From NCBI GenBank assembly GCA_036389255.1, contig DASVQI010000033.1, positions 1 to 64,000 of the forward strand: 64,000 bases of DNA, given 5' to 3'. Below, one piece after another: positions 46,485-53,889 of this stretch. The notes below the pieces were generated by a model that was given only the letters and a program-made list of their open reading frames with translations, was not told the origin of the DNA and searched no databases. The position numbers and the translations under genes were made by a program. The stretch comes from JACVRN01 sp036389255. Its GTDB lineage: Bacteria > Acidobacteriota > Blastocatellia > Pyrinomonadales > Pyrinomonadaceae. The stretch's first letter is position 1. Each line of letters opens with the position of its first letter.

Positions 46485-47018
46485 CTATTTGTCGTCGTGC
46501 AGCAGGTAGAACCCGTCGCCCGCCTTAAACTCGTCGCGCCCTATAGCGTAGTAGACTAAATCGTACCCGTAGTGATGCGCCATCTTCTCATAACGCATCC
46601 CCAATTTTTCCATGATGCGGCGCGACGCTGAGTTCTCAGGCATGGCCACGGCCACTATCCGCTCAAGCCCTGCCGTCTCGAAGCCATAGCGCAGGGAGGC
46701 TCGCACCGCTTCCGTCATCAACCCTCGCCCCCAGTAGTCTCGCTCCACACCGTAGCCGACCTCGACCTCCGGCGTCTCGTCCAGAAATATAAGGCCGCAC
46801 CAGCCTATCAACTGCCCGGTCGTCTTGAGTGTCACAGCCCACATGCCGAACCCGTTCGGCTCGTAATGAGCGATGTAATACTTGAGTCGCTGCTCTACTT
46901 TCTCTCTGGACTGGTCGCCGATGTATCGCATGACATCCGGGTCTGCGCGAAGCGCTGCCAGCTCATCGAGGTCGTCCGGCGTGAAACGTCGCAGGACGAG
47001 TCTTTCCGTTTCAATCAT
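46485..47018 (-). CDS. GNAT acetyltransferase, RimJ/RimL type
   Basis: A 177-residue acetyl-CoA-dependent transferase. ETERLVLRRFTPDDLDELAAL is the usual start. GYGVERDYWGRGLMTEAVRASLRYGFE holds the acetyl-CoA-binding loop, and RIVAVAMPENSASRRIMEKLGMRYE closes the fold. This branch acetylates ribosomal-protein N termini or small amines; the target is not readable. The ATG at 47018 is preferred to the TTG upstream. It starts 22 bases before serA. Confidence 0.9.
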   Translation of the reverse strand: MIETERLVLRRFTPDDLDELAALRADPDVMRYIGDQSREKVEQRLKYYIAHYEPNGFGMWAVTLKTTGQLIGWCGLIFLDETPEVEVGYGVERDYWGRGLMTEAVRASLRYGFETAGLERIVAVAMPENSASRRIMEKLGMRYEKMAHHYGYDLVYYAIGRDEFKAGDGFYLLHDDK

Positions 47019-47084
47019 AAGAACAGCTTCCGGCAACCAGTTTTCAGCAAGAGGACATCTTTGCTTTTCACGAAAACTGAAAAC

Positions 47085-48305
47085 TCATATCGTATGAATC
47101 AGCAGGGCGTCTCTCAGCTTGGGCTCGAACCATGTTGATTTGGGAGGCATGATGCCGCCCGCGTCCGAGACGCGAAGCAGGTCGTCTATGGTCGTAGGGT
47201 ACATGGAGAAAGCCACTGCCGCGCGCCCGTCGTTGACCATCTTCTCAAGCTCTTCCGTGCCGCGAATGCCGCCTACGAAATCAATCCGCTTGTCGGTTCG
47301 CACGTCCTTGATGCCCAAGACAGGGTCTAGCAGGTTCTCTTGCAGCACGCTCACGTCCAGCGCCGCAATCGGGTCTGTCGGCGGCTCGCCCTTCAGAGTC
47401 AGCCCGTGCCAGCGTCCATTCAGGTACATGCTCCAGTTGCCGGGCGAAGACGGGCTTGCGACCGCGTTCTCCGTCAGGTTGAATCTCTCCTTAACACGCT
47501 CCAGAAAATCTTCTTCCGAAAGATTGTTCAAATCTTTGACGATGCGGTTATAAGGAAGGATACGCAACTGGTCTGAAGGAAAAAGCACGGCCAGAAAGAA
47601 GTTGTACTCTTCGTCCCCGTCGTGACGGGGGTTCTGCGCTTTCAATTCCGCGCGCGCGCGCGAGGCAGAGGCCGCGCGGTGATGGCCGTCCGCTATGTAC
47701 AGAAAAGGCACTTCACGAAAAGCCTGCACGAAGCGCACGGCGTCCGGCACGCGCCAGACGGTGTGCTCGACTCCGTCCGGCGCTGTGAAGTTGAAGATAG
47801 CGTCGGCCATAGTCGTCTCCATGACCATCATGTCAACGGTGCTGCTCGGCCTGTAGGTCAGGAAGACCGGGCCGGTCTGCGCTCTTAAAGTCATTATGTG
47901 GCGCGTGCGGTCGTCCTCTTTGTCGGGGCGCGTGCGCTCGTGCTTGCGTATGATGTTCTGGTCATACTCGTCCACGGAGCAGCATGCCACGACGCCTATC
48001 TGTTCCTGCTCGCCCATAATCAGGCGGTAAAGGTAGAGGCTGGGCGCGCTCTCTTCTTCAAGCGTGCCCGCTTCCCTCATGCGAAGGAAATTTTCCGCCG
48101 CCTTCTCGTAGACGGCGTCCGAGTAGATGTCCGTGCCTTCGGGCAAGTCTATCTCCGGGCGCGAGACGTGCAGGAAGCTCAAAGGATTTCCGGCGGCCAG
48201 AGCGCGCGCCTCCTCCGTGTTGACCACATCGTAGGGCACGCTCGCCACCTCTTTTGCTTTATCGGTGGGCGGGCGCAGCGCTCGAAAGGGACGAATGACA
48301 GCCAC
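47085..48305 (-). CDS. DUF1015-family protein
   Basis: A 406-residue protein starting VAVIRPFRALRPPTDKAKEVASVPYDVVNTEEA, the family's N-terminal signature. Other family blocks are LYLYRLIMGEQEQIGVVACCSVDEYDQNIIRKHE, LYIADGHHRAASASRARAE and DFVGGIRGTEELEKMV. Function is unknown; the HxxR/GHHR motif suggests nucleotide or phosphate binding (inference). GTG at 48305 behind AGGAGAAG is the family start. In many genomes this gene lies by serA and serC, as here, so a link to serine metabolism is plausible. Confidence 0.9.
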   Translation of the reverse strand: MAVIRPFRALRPPTDKAKEVASVPYDVVNTEEARALAAGNPLSFLHVSRPEIDLPEGTDIYSDAVYEKAAENFLRMREAGTLEEESAPSLYLYRLIMGEQEQIGVVACCSVDEYDQNIIRKHERTRPDKEDDRTRHIMTLRAQTGPVFLTYRPSSTVDMMVMETTMADAIFNFTAPDGVEHTVWRVPDAVRFVQAFREVPFLYIADGHHRAASASRARAELKAQNPRHDGDEEYNFFLAVLFPSDQLRILPYNRIVKDLNNLSEEDFLERVKERFNLTENAVASPSSPGNWSMYLNGRWHGLTLKGEPPTDPIAALDVSVLQENLLDPVLGIKDVRTDKRIDFVGGIRGTEELEKMVNDGRAAVAFSMYPTTIDDLLRVSDAGGIMPPKSTWFEPKLRDALLIHTI

Positions 48306-48370
48306 TCTTCTTCTTCTCCTTCGATGAAAATAGCAGTCCATTGGACAGGACTCCGCAGGCTTTAGCCTCG

Positions 48371-48474
48371 CAGGAATCCGGCCCGAACTTCTTGCCGACT
48401 TAAGGACTGCTTTAGGAATGTAAGACTAACCGCTACCATGGCGGTTTGCCAAGTCTGGACGGGCCGGATTCCTG
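48371..48474. repeat. palindromic element (CAGGAATCCGGCCCG arms)
   Basis: CAGGAATCCGGCCCG and CGGGCCGGATTCCTG are perfect 15-bp arms about 75 bases apart, with an inner hairpin CCGC-taccatg-GCGG. Another member of the set of long intergenic palindromes. Confidence 0.8.
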
Positions 48475-48540
48475 TGGCACAAAGGGCGTTTGCGCTCTAT
48501 ACTCTTCGGTCAAAACATCTGTCAGAAGGAGAAGCGCTCT

Positions 48541-48864
48541 ATGAGAAGCTTGGCCAGCCGCCAGTGCGTGCCGTGTCGCGGCGGCGTCCCGCCTATGCGC
48601 GGGCAGGAGATAAAAGAGTTCATGGGAGAGCTTGACGGCTGGGAGGTGATTGAAGAGCATCACCTGCTGAAGAGTTTCAAGTTCGGAGATTTTCGTGAAG
48701 CACTGAGCTTCGTCAATCGCGTGGGAGAGCTGGCCGAAGCGGAAGGACACCACCCGGACATCTCCTTCGGCTGGGGCTACGCGGAGATTAAGATTTGGAC
48801 GCACAAGATTGACGGCCTCTCGGAGAGCGACTTCATCCTAGCGGCCAAGATTGACGCGATGTAA
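48541..48864 (+). CDS. phhB: pterin-4a-carbinolamine dehydratase
   Basis: A 107-residue DCoH/PhhB-type enzyme that dehydrates 4a-hydroxytetrahydropterin, recycling the cofactor of aromatic amino acid hydroxylases. WEVIEEHHLLKSFKFGDFREALSFVNRVGELAEAEGHHPDI is the family core, with the catalytic HH pair, and EIKIWTHKIDGLSESDFILAAKID ends it. The ATG at 48541 behind GGAGAAG keeps a short Cys-containing N-terminal arm (RQCVPCRGG). No hydroxylase gene is in the window. Confidence 0.93.
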   Translation: MRSLASRQCVPCRGGVPPMRGQEIKEFMGELDGWEVIEEHHLLKSFKFGDFREALSFVNRVGELAEAEGHHPDISFGWGYAEIKIWTHKIDGLSESDFILAAKIDAM

Positions 48865-48882
48865 GGAGAAGCGCTTGGCTTC

Positions 48883-49674
48883 TCATCCCTTCTTAACCGC
48901 GTGAATGATGAGGGTATTTCCGCCGAGCAGGACTTCGTTCGACTGAAGCTCTTGTGTCCAGCGCTCGCGCCGCTTACGCTCCGGCGTCAGCCGACCGATT
49001 AAGCGAATCAGCGCGACAATCGGCCAGTAGACCCAGAGGTTCTTCTTAGGCTTATCAAGAAGCACGCTCACCACCTCGAAGCCGTACTTCTCAAGCGTGT
49101 AGCGAAGCTCGGAATAGGAGACGGGATTTACGTGCAGCGCCACCTCTTCCATCCCGCCGTAATCGCGCCTTAAGTTTTCCAGATGCTCCTGCGAGAGCGG
49201 CTTGAAGTGCGAGGTGTAGCCGTAGAAGAGCCACTTCAGGCGCTCTTCTATATTCAGTATGTTCGGCGTGGAGACTATCAGGTGGCCGCCCGCGCGAAGG
49301 GTTCGGGCAAACTCTCGCACGGCCTGTTGCGGGTTCTCTATGTGCTCTATGCCTTCCACGCAGGTCACGTAGTCGAACTCCGCTTCGCGGTAAGGCAGCT
49401 CTTTGCTCAAATCCCCGCGACGGATTTCGACATCCGGCAGGCGAAAAATCTCCGTGTACAAATCACAGCACCGCACCTCAAAACCTAGAGCCTTGAGACG
49501 AGAGGCCAGTGCGCCCTCGCCCGCAGGGACATCGAGCAACGGCCCTCGCGGCAAATTTTCTAGAATCTCCGCCACGCGCTCGTGTATAGCTTCATGAGCC
49601 ATGGCCACGGGCGCACGCTCTTCCTCCACGAAAGACTGTTCGGCCCGGCTGTTCAGATGAGCTTCCTGTTTCAT
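48883..49674 (-). CDS. class I SAM-dependent methyltransferase
   Basis: A 263-residue enzyme. LLDVPAGEGALASRLKALGFEVRCCDLY is motif I, FDYVTCVEGIEHIENPQQAVREFARTLRAGGHLIVSTPN holds motifs II-III. The last 50 residues have a hydrophobic patch (LWVYWPIVALIRLIGRL) and a basic end. Such genes beside glycosyltransferases often modify lipids or sugars of the cell envelope. It is 14 bases downstream of the glycosyltransferase on the same strand, probably one operon. Confidence 0.88.
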   Translation of the reverse strand: MKQEAHLNSRAEQSFVEEERAPVAMAHEAIHERVAEILENLPRGPLLDVPAGEGALASRLKALGFEVRCCDLYTEIFRLPDVEIRRGDLSKELPYREAEFDYVTCVEGIEHIENPQQAVREFARTLRAGGHLIVSTPNILNIEERLKWLFYGYTSHFKPLSQEHLENLRRDYGGMEEVALHVNPVSYSELRYTLEKYGFEVVSVLLDKPKKNLWVYWPIVALIRLIGRLTPERKRRERWTQELQSNEVLLGGNTLIIHAVKKG

Positions 49675-49688
49675 CAATCCCTAAAATA

Positions 49689-50798
49689 TCACCGGGCCGC
49701 GAGAACCTCCCTGTAAAGGGCTTCAGTCTCCGCGACCATTCGCTCAAGGCTGAAGTGCTTCCGCGCCCGCTCTCGCCCCGACGCTCCCATGCGGCGGCGC
49801 TCCTCTTCATTTTCAAGCAGAGACGAGATAGCTTCCGAGAGGCCCTGCCAGTCTTCCGGCACAACCAGCTTCCCGGTAAAGCCGTCTTCGACTATCTCAC
49901 GCGCGCCGCCCGTGGCGGTAGCGACGACGGGCAATCCTGCCGCCATGGCTTCTACCATCACAAGGCCGAACGGCTCCACGCGCGAAGGCGAGACGAAGAT
50001 ATCCAGCGCCGGAAGGAGTGTGGCCACATCTTCGAGCCAGCCCGTGAAGTGAACTCGTGTCTGAAGCTGAAGCTCGTTGACGAGCCTTTCAAGCTGCGCG
50101 CGGTATTCCTTGCGCTGGCTGAGGTCTTCTCCGGCTATGATGAAGTCAACGTCCTCGAAGCTCTGTGCGACTATTTGCGCGGCGCGAATGAAATCGTCCT
50201 GCCCCTTGTGCTCACGAAGCTCGCCCGCAGTGCCGACGACGAGCCGCCCCTTTATCCCCGTCAGCCGACGGAAGCGCTGCGTGTCAAAGGCCCGCGCGCG
50301 TCTCTCAAAGTGCTCTATGTCTATGCCGTTCGAGATGCGTAGAATCTTTTCGGGCGGGAATATCTTCTGCGCCAGCAGAGCGCGCTCAACGGCCTCGGAG
50401 ACGGCAATCACGCGCGCTACGCCGGAGAGCGTCCAGCGATGCAGGCTCTTGAGCGGGCGCTCAAGGTGGCGCGTCAGGACAAGCGGCGCGGCGCTCCTGC
50501 GAGAAGCCAAGGCCGCCAGCAGGTAGTCGCGCGCAACGTGAGCGTGAATAATCTCTATCTCGCGCTCTCGCACGCGGCGCGCAAGCTCTATGGCGCTCTG
50601 CACGTCGAGCGCGTTTCTCAGTGGCATCTCGAAAACATTCTCTGCCGGGACGCGCTTTAACTCCCCCACGAGCGGCGAGCCTGCGGGAGCGGCTGCAAAG
50701 ACCTCGTGGCCGCGTCTTGCGAGAGCGTTCGCAAGGTCGGCCGTGTGCCTTTCACCGCCGCCAAAGGTGCGCGCCGAATTGATGTGCAGGATTCTCAT
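49689..50798 (-). CDS. GT4-family glycosyltransferase
   Basis: A 369-residue retaining glycosyltransferase of the GT-B fold. The N-terminal acceptor domain has FGGGERHTADLANALARRGHEV and IIHAHVARDYLLA. The C-terminal nucleotide-sugar domain has VVGTAGELREHKGQDDFIRAA, FTGWLEDVATLLPALDIFVSPSRVEPFGLVMVEAMAAGLPVVATATGG with the catalytic Glu (ExFGxxxxE), and VPEDWQGLSEAI. The motifs are intact. It likely builds lipopolysaccharide or an exopolysaccharide with the following methyltransferase; the sugar is unknown. Confidence 0.92.
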   Translation of the reverse strand: MRILHINSARTFGGGERHTADLANALARRGHEVFAAAPAGSPLVGELKRVPAENVFEMPLRNALDVQSAIELARRVREREIEIIHAHVARDYLLAALASRRSAAPLVLTRHLERPLKSLHRWTLSGVARVIAVSEAVERALLAQKIFPPEKILRISNGIDIEHFERRARAFDTQRFRRLTGIKGRLVVGTAGELREHKGQDDFIRAAQIVAQSFEDVDFIIAGEDLSQRKEYRAQLERLVNELQLQTRVHFTGWLEDVATLLPALDIFVSPSRVEPFGLVMVEAMAAGLPVVATATGGAREIVEDGFTGKLVVPEDWQGLSEAISSLLENEEERRRMGASGRERARKHFSLERMVAETEALYREVLAAR

Positions 50799-50800
50799 AA

Positions 50801-50862
50801 GAATTGATTCACCGGCTCATTGATTCAATGAATCAATGAGCCGGTGAATCAATGAATCAATC
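50801..50862. repeat. intergenic palindrome (TTGATTCACCGGCTCATTGATTCA)
   Basis: GAATTGATTCACCGGCTCATTGATTCA is followed at once by its reverse complement, an almost perfect 54-base hairpin. Third member of the type at 20455 and 30341. It overlaps the stop codon of the HAD gene. Confidence 0.85.
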
Positions 50863-51528
50863 TCTGTCGAGCATGGAGTCCCGGTAATGCTTGAGTAAGT
50901 CCGCAGGGTCTTCGTAGATTTCCAACATGCCTGCCGCGCGCAGCTCCCTTTCGGGAAAGCCGCCGCAAAGAAGACCGATTCTTTTTTTCAGCCCGGCTCG
51001 TCCGGCAGCCTCTGCGTCGTAAGGCGTGTCGCCTATGACGACGGCCCGCGCAGCATCGCTCAGTCCCAGCTCATCTAGCGCGGCCTGAAAGATGTCCGGG
51101 TGCGGCTTGGACTTTTCCGCGTCGTCCGCAGAAGTCTCTTCTTCCACAAGGTCTTCTATGTTGGCGACGCGCTTGTAGTGTGAAAGCTCGTCGGCTTTGG
51201 CGGAAGAGGCCAGCGCTATGCGCTTATCGTCCTCCCTGATTCTCAGGAACAGCTCGCGCACGCCCGGAAAGGCGCGCACACGCCCTATGTAATCGCGCTT
51301 GTAGAGCGTGCCCCGGTATTCCTCCATCTCTTCTCCGAACCGCTCAAGCTCTTCGCGGGAAAAGAAGACGGGCATCAGTTGGTCGCCGCCCTTTCCAATC
51401 TGGTGACGCACCTGCTCGTAAGGAACGTCTTTGCCGAAATGCTTGAAGGCTTCCTTCCATGCCTGCGCGTGCAGGTCTACGGAGTCCACGAGCGTTCCGT
51501 CTATGTCGAAAATAACAGCCTCTATCAC
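50857..51528 (-). CDS. HAD-superfamily phosphatase (phosphoglycolate-phosphatase-like)
   Basis: A 223-residue HAD hydrolase. Motif I is FDIDGTLVDS (two catalytic Asp), the Ser/Thr of motif II is in IALASSAKADEL, Lys of motif III is in KSKPHPDIF, and motif IV is VVIGDTPYDAEAAGRAGL. The cap domain (about 15-85) is of the C1 helical type. The substrate cannot be told; the beta-phosphoglucomutase/Gph branch is nearest. GTG at 51528 with AAGGGGA is the start; the frame remains open further up. Confidence 0.9.
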   Translation of the reverse strand: MIEAVIFDIDGTLVDSVDLHAQAWKEAFKHFGKDVPYEQVRHQIGKGGDQLMPVFFSREELERFGEEMEEYRGTLYKRDYIGRVRAFPGVRELFLRIREDDKRIALASSAKADELSHYKRVANIEDLVEEETSADDAEKSKPHPDIFQAALDELGLSDAARAVVIGDTPYDAEAAGRAGLKKRIGLLCGGFPERELRAAGMLEIYEDPADLLKHYRDSMLDRD

Positions 51529-51889
51529 AAAAAAATCCCCTTGATTTGTTCTCTGAATAAAACCCGGCACACTCTGCCACAAACGAAGGCAGAAGACAAA
51601 AGTGAGTCAGAAGCGAGCGCCGCTCTTTCTTCGCTTTCGGTCTTTGCGTGCGAACGATTATCTCTTTGATTGTTTTGCTTTGATACGTGGCGGCGGGCTC
51701 GCGGATTCTGAGGCCGACACAAAAGAGTGACACTGCAAGCATAGCTATCTCAACATTATCGGGGAAAATCCCTTCAAGCTTCAGGCGCAAAACCCAAGCA
51801 AGGCACAAGGATTGCACTTCAATTAGGGTGTGTAATGTTGTGTCTCCTCGCGACTATTTTCAAGATTCTATCGAAGGAGCAGAACTGTT
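51529..51889. other. divergent intergenic region, nothing distinct
   Basis: I see no gene, RNA or repeat of note on either strand between the HAD gene and the stress-protein gene. AAGGAG precedes the ATG at 51890. Confidence 0.5.
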
Positions 51890-52396
51890 ATGGCAGATGC
51901 AAGATTAGTGACGGGACTTTTTAAGACGCGCGTGGCGGCCGAAGCAGCCGTTGACGCCATCATCAAACGCGGCTACACGCGTGACGACATCAGCGTGCTC
52001 ATGTCGGACGCTACCAAGAGCAAAGAGTTCGCCGTAGAGACAAGAACGCACATGGCCGACGGTGCCGGTATAGGCGGCGCGTTGGGCGGAGCAGTCGGCG
52101 CTGTCCTTGCCGCAGTAGTTGCGGTCGGAACCTCTTTGGCGCTGCCGGGAATCGGGCTAGTCATAGCCGGGCCAATCGCTGCGGCTCTGGCAGGCGCGGG
52201 CGCGGGCGGCGCAACCGGCGGGCTCATTGGCGCTCTGATTGGCGCTGGCATCCCTGAGCACAGGGCCAAAGTTTACGACGCGGGCTTGCGCGAGGGCGGC
52301 ATACTGCTCGGCGTCGAAGCCAAATCCACAGAAGACGCAGACAAGCTGGAAGAGCTTCTGGAAGACCTCGGCGCGCATCACGTTCGTCAGGAGTAA
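51890..52396 (+). CDS. general-stress-protein-like (Gly-zipper membrane) protein
   Basis: A 168-residue protein. Residues about 1-50 are a ferredoxin-like stress-protein fold (LVTGLFKTRVAAEAAVDAIIKRGYTRDDISVLMSD), the centre (about 60-120) is a Gly/Ala-rich double membrane segment (GIGGALGGAVGAVLAAVVAVG and AGAGGATGGLIGALIGAGIP), and the end (YDAGLREGGILLGVEAKSTEDADKLEELLEDLGAHHV) returns to the same fold. This layout is common in general-stress and DUF1269-like proteins; its function is unknown. The next gene on the same strand is a charged SRPBCC protein. Confidence 0.8.
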   Translation: MADARLVTGLFKTRVAAEAAVDAIIKRGYTRDDISVLMSDATKSKEFAVETRTHMADGAGIGGALGGAVGAVLAAVVAVGTSLALPGIGLVIAGPIAAALAGAGAGGATGGLIGALIGAGIPEHRAKVYDAGLREGGILLGVEAKSTEDADKLEELLEDLGAHHVRQE

Positions 52397-52400
52397 GGGA

Positions 52401-52484
52401 CAGTTTTCAGTAAACAGTTTTCAGTTTTCAGTAAAAAGCAGGATGGTCTTTCTGCTGAAAACTGAGAACTAAAAACTGAAAACT
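52401..52484. repeat. intergenic palindrome (CAGTTTTCAG type)
   Basis: CAGTTTTCAGTAAACAGTTTTCAGTTTTCAG and CTGAAAACTGAGAACTAAAAACTGAAAACT make a hairpin between the two stress-type genes. Same family as 2971-3040. Confidence 0.75.
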
Positions 52485-52506
52485 CTTCTTTCAAGGGGTT
52501 GTGGTT

Positions 52507-53298
52507 ATGGAAAGAATTGAGAAGGTGATAGAGATTGACGCGCCCGTTGAGCGCGTCTTCGGCCTCTTCAGCGATTTCGAGAACTTCCCGCGCTGGATGC
52601 GCCACATAAGGGACGTGCATTATTCCGGTCGCGGCTACACGCGTTGGACGGCAGACGCGCCGCTCGGCACCAGCGTAGAGTGGGAGGCGGAGACGATGGC
52701 TTTTGACCCGCCCTACCTTATAGCATGGCGCAGCGTGCGCGGCGACGTTGACACAGAGGGCGAAGTCTCTTTCAGAGAGACGCGGCGCGGCACCACTATG
52801 ATGCACGTCATACTCGGCTATCGCCCTCCGGCTGGACACTTCGGCGCGGTCGTCGCTAGCCTCTTCGGCACCGACCCCGAGCAGCAGTTGGAAGAAGACC
52901 TTGAGCGCTTTGCACAGGTGGCGGAAGGAAGAAGGCGCGAGCGGCGTCAGCGCGAGAGCTTTCGCGCCGGAGCTGAGCCGCGTCCTACGCGCCAGCGCGA
53001 CTCCTACGACAACCGCGCGCGCGACGATGATTACAGGCGCGATGACAGGCCCAGTGATGAGCGTCGTCTCGATTTTGACAAAGAGTGGGACGAGCGCTTA
53101 GGACAGCCGCCTTCGTCGCGTGATGCGGAGAACGAAAGGGAGCGCGACAGGTGGCGTCACGCCATGACTCCCAGAGAGCGTGAGCGCGAGCGGCGCGAAC
53201 GCGCTGCCGACTCGGGCTATTCCAGAGAAACGCTGCGTCGCGGCGTAGACCGCCTGATGGACGAGCCGCCGAGCCGCCGCTATCGTCGCTGGGACTGA
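52507..53298 (+). CDS. SRPBCC-domain protein with long charged disordered tail
   Basis: A 263-residue protein. Residues about 1-140 are a START/polyketide-cyclase-like lipid or ligand pocket: VIEIDAPVERVFGLFSDFENFPRWMRHIRDVHYSG, YLIAWRSVRGDVDTEGEVSF and EEDLERFAQVAEGRRR. The last 120 residues are Arg/Asp/Glu-rich and disordered (YDNRARDDDYRRDDRP). The cyclase is of the type often seen in membrane or stress settings. The ATG at 52507 follows AAGGGG. A hairpin terminator ends the gene. No ligand can be named. Confidence 0.85.
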   Translation: MERIEKVIEIDAPVERVFGLFSDFENFPRWMRHIRDVHYSGRGYTRWTADAPLGTSVEWEAETMAFDPPYLIAWRSVRGDVDTEGEVSFRETRRGTTMMHVILGYRPPAGHFGAVVASLFGTDPEQQLEEDLERFAQVAEGRRRERRQRESFRAGAEPRPTRQRDSYDNRARDDDYRRDDRPSDERRLDFDKEWDERLGQPPSSRDAENERERDRWRHAMTPRERERERRERAADSGYSRETLRRGVDRLMDEPPSRRYRRWD

Positions 53299-53320
53299 AA
53301 AGCCGTGCGACACGAATAAA

Positions 53321-53372
53321 AAGCCGGAAGGGGAGATGAAAGCAGGGCTGCTTTCATCTCCCCTTCCGGCTT
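53321..53372. terminator. strong bidirectional hairpin
   Basis: AAGCCGGAAGGGGAGATGAAAGCA pairs perfectly with its complement over 24 bp around GGGC. It lies between convergent genes, so it probably ends both. Confidence 0.85.
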
Positions 53373-53386
53373 CTCTTATTTGGTTG

Positions 53387-53599
53387 TTACTTGCGAATCG
53401 CGTCGCCTACGTCTTTGATAGCGTCGCCCACTTTACGCTTGGCTTCGCCGTAACCCTCTTGTACCTTGCCTTCGGCTCTATCCGCGCTTCCTTCCGCCTC
53501 CATATCTTTATCACCTATAGCGCGGCCGACTCCCTCTTTAACCGAGCCTTTAGCCTTCTCGAATTTGCCTTCAATCTCATCTTCGTTAGGTCTTCCCAT
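53387..53599 (-). CDS. CsbD-family stress protein
   Basis: A 70-residue CsbD-like protein. GRPNEDEIEGKFEKAKGSVKEGVGRAIGDKDMEAEGSADRAEGKVQEGYGEAKRK is the family pattern of charged amphipathic helices. CsbD proteins are made in the general stress response; the molecular role is unknown. GGAGG lies just before the ATG at 53599, so the longer frame to 53644 is not used. Its neighbours (52-53 kb) are also stress-type genes. Confidence 0.9.
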   Translation of the reverse strand: MGRPNEDEIEGKFEKAKGSVKEGVGRAIGDKDMEAEGSADRAEGKVQEGYGEAKRKVGDAIKDVGDAIRK

Positions 53600-53889
53600 A
53601 ACTCTCAATCCTCCTATCGAACTGCCGTAATAGCAGGCGGGCACGCTTAGCGTTATTCGTCGCCTGTGCCGCCAGAGAATGGCAAGCGATATGCCACCGT
53701 GCGTCAGGATGCCGTGAATATCAGGCTAAAAGCTTTGATGTAAGAGGTTAAGAAATTGCGCCGCAGGGAGAACAGTCAAGACAGGCCAGGCTCGCTTCGG
53801 GTGTTTACGTACATTCAAAAGAAGCTTGTGCTTCATCTTCGGACAAGAGGCAGCCACAGAATACCTGCGTTCAACCAGAACACCTACGG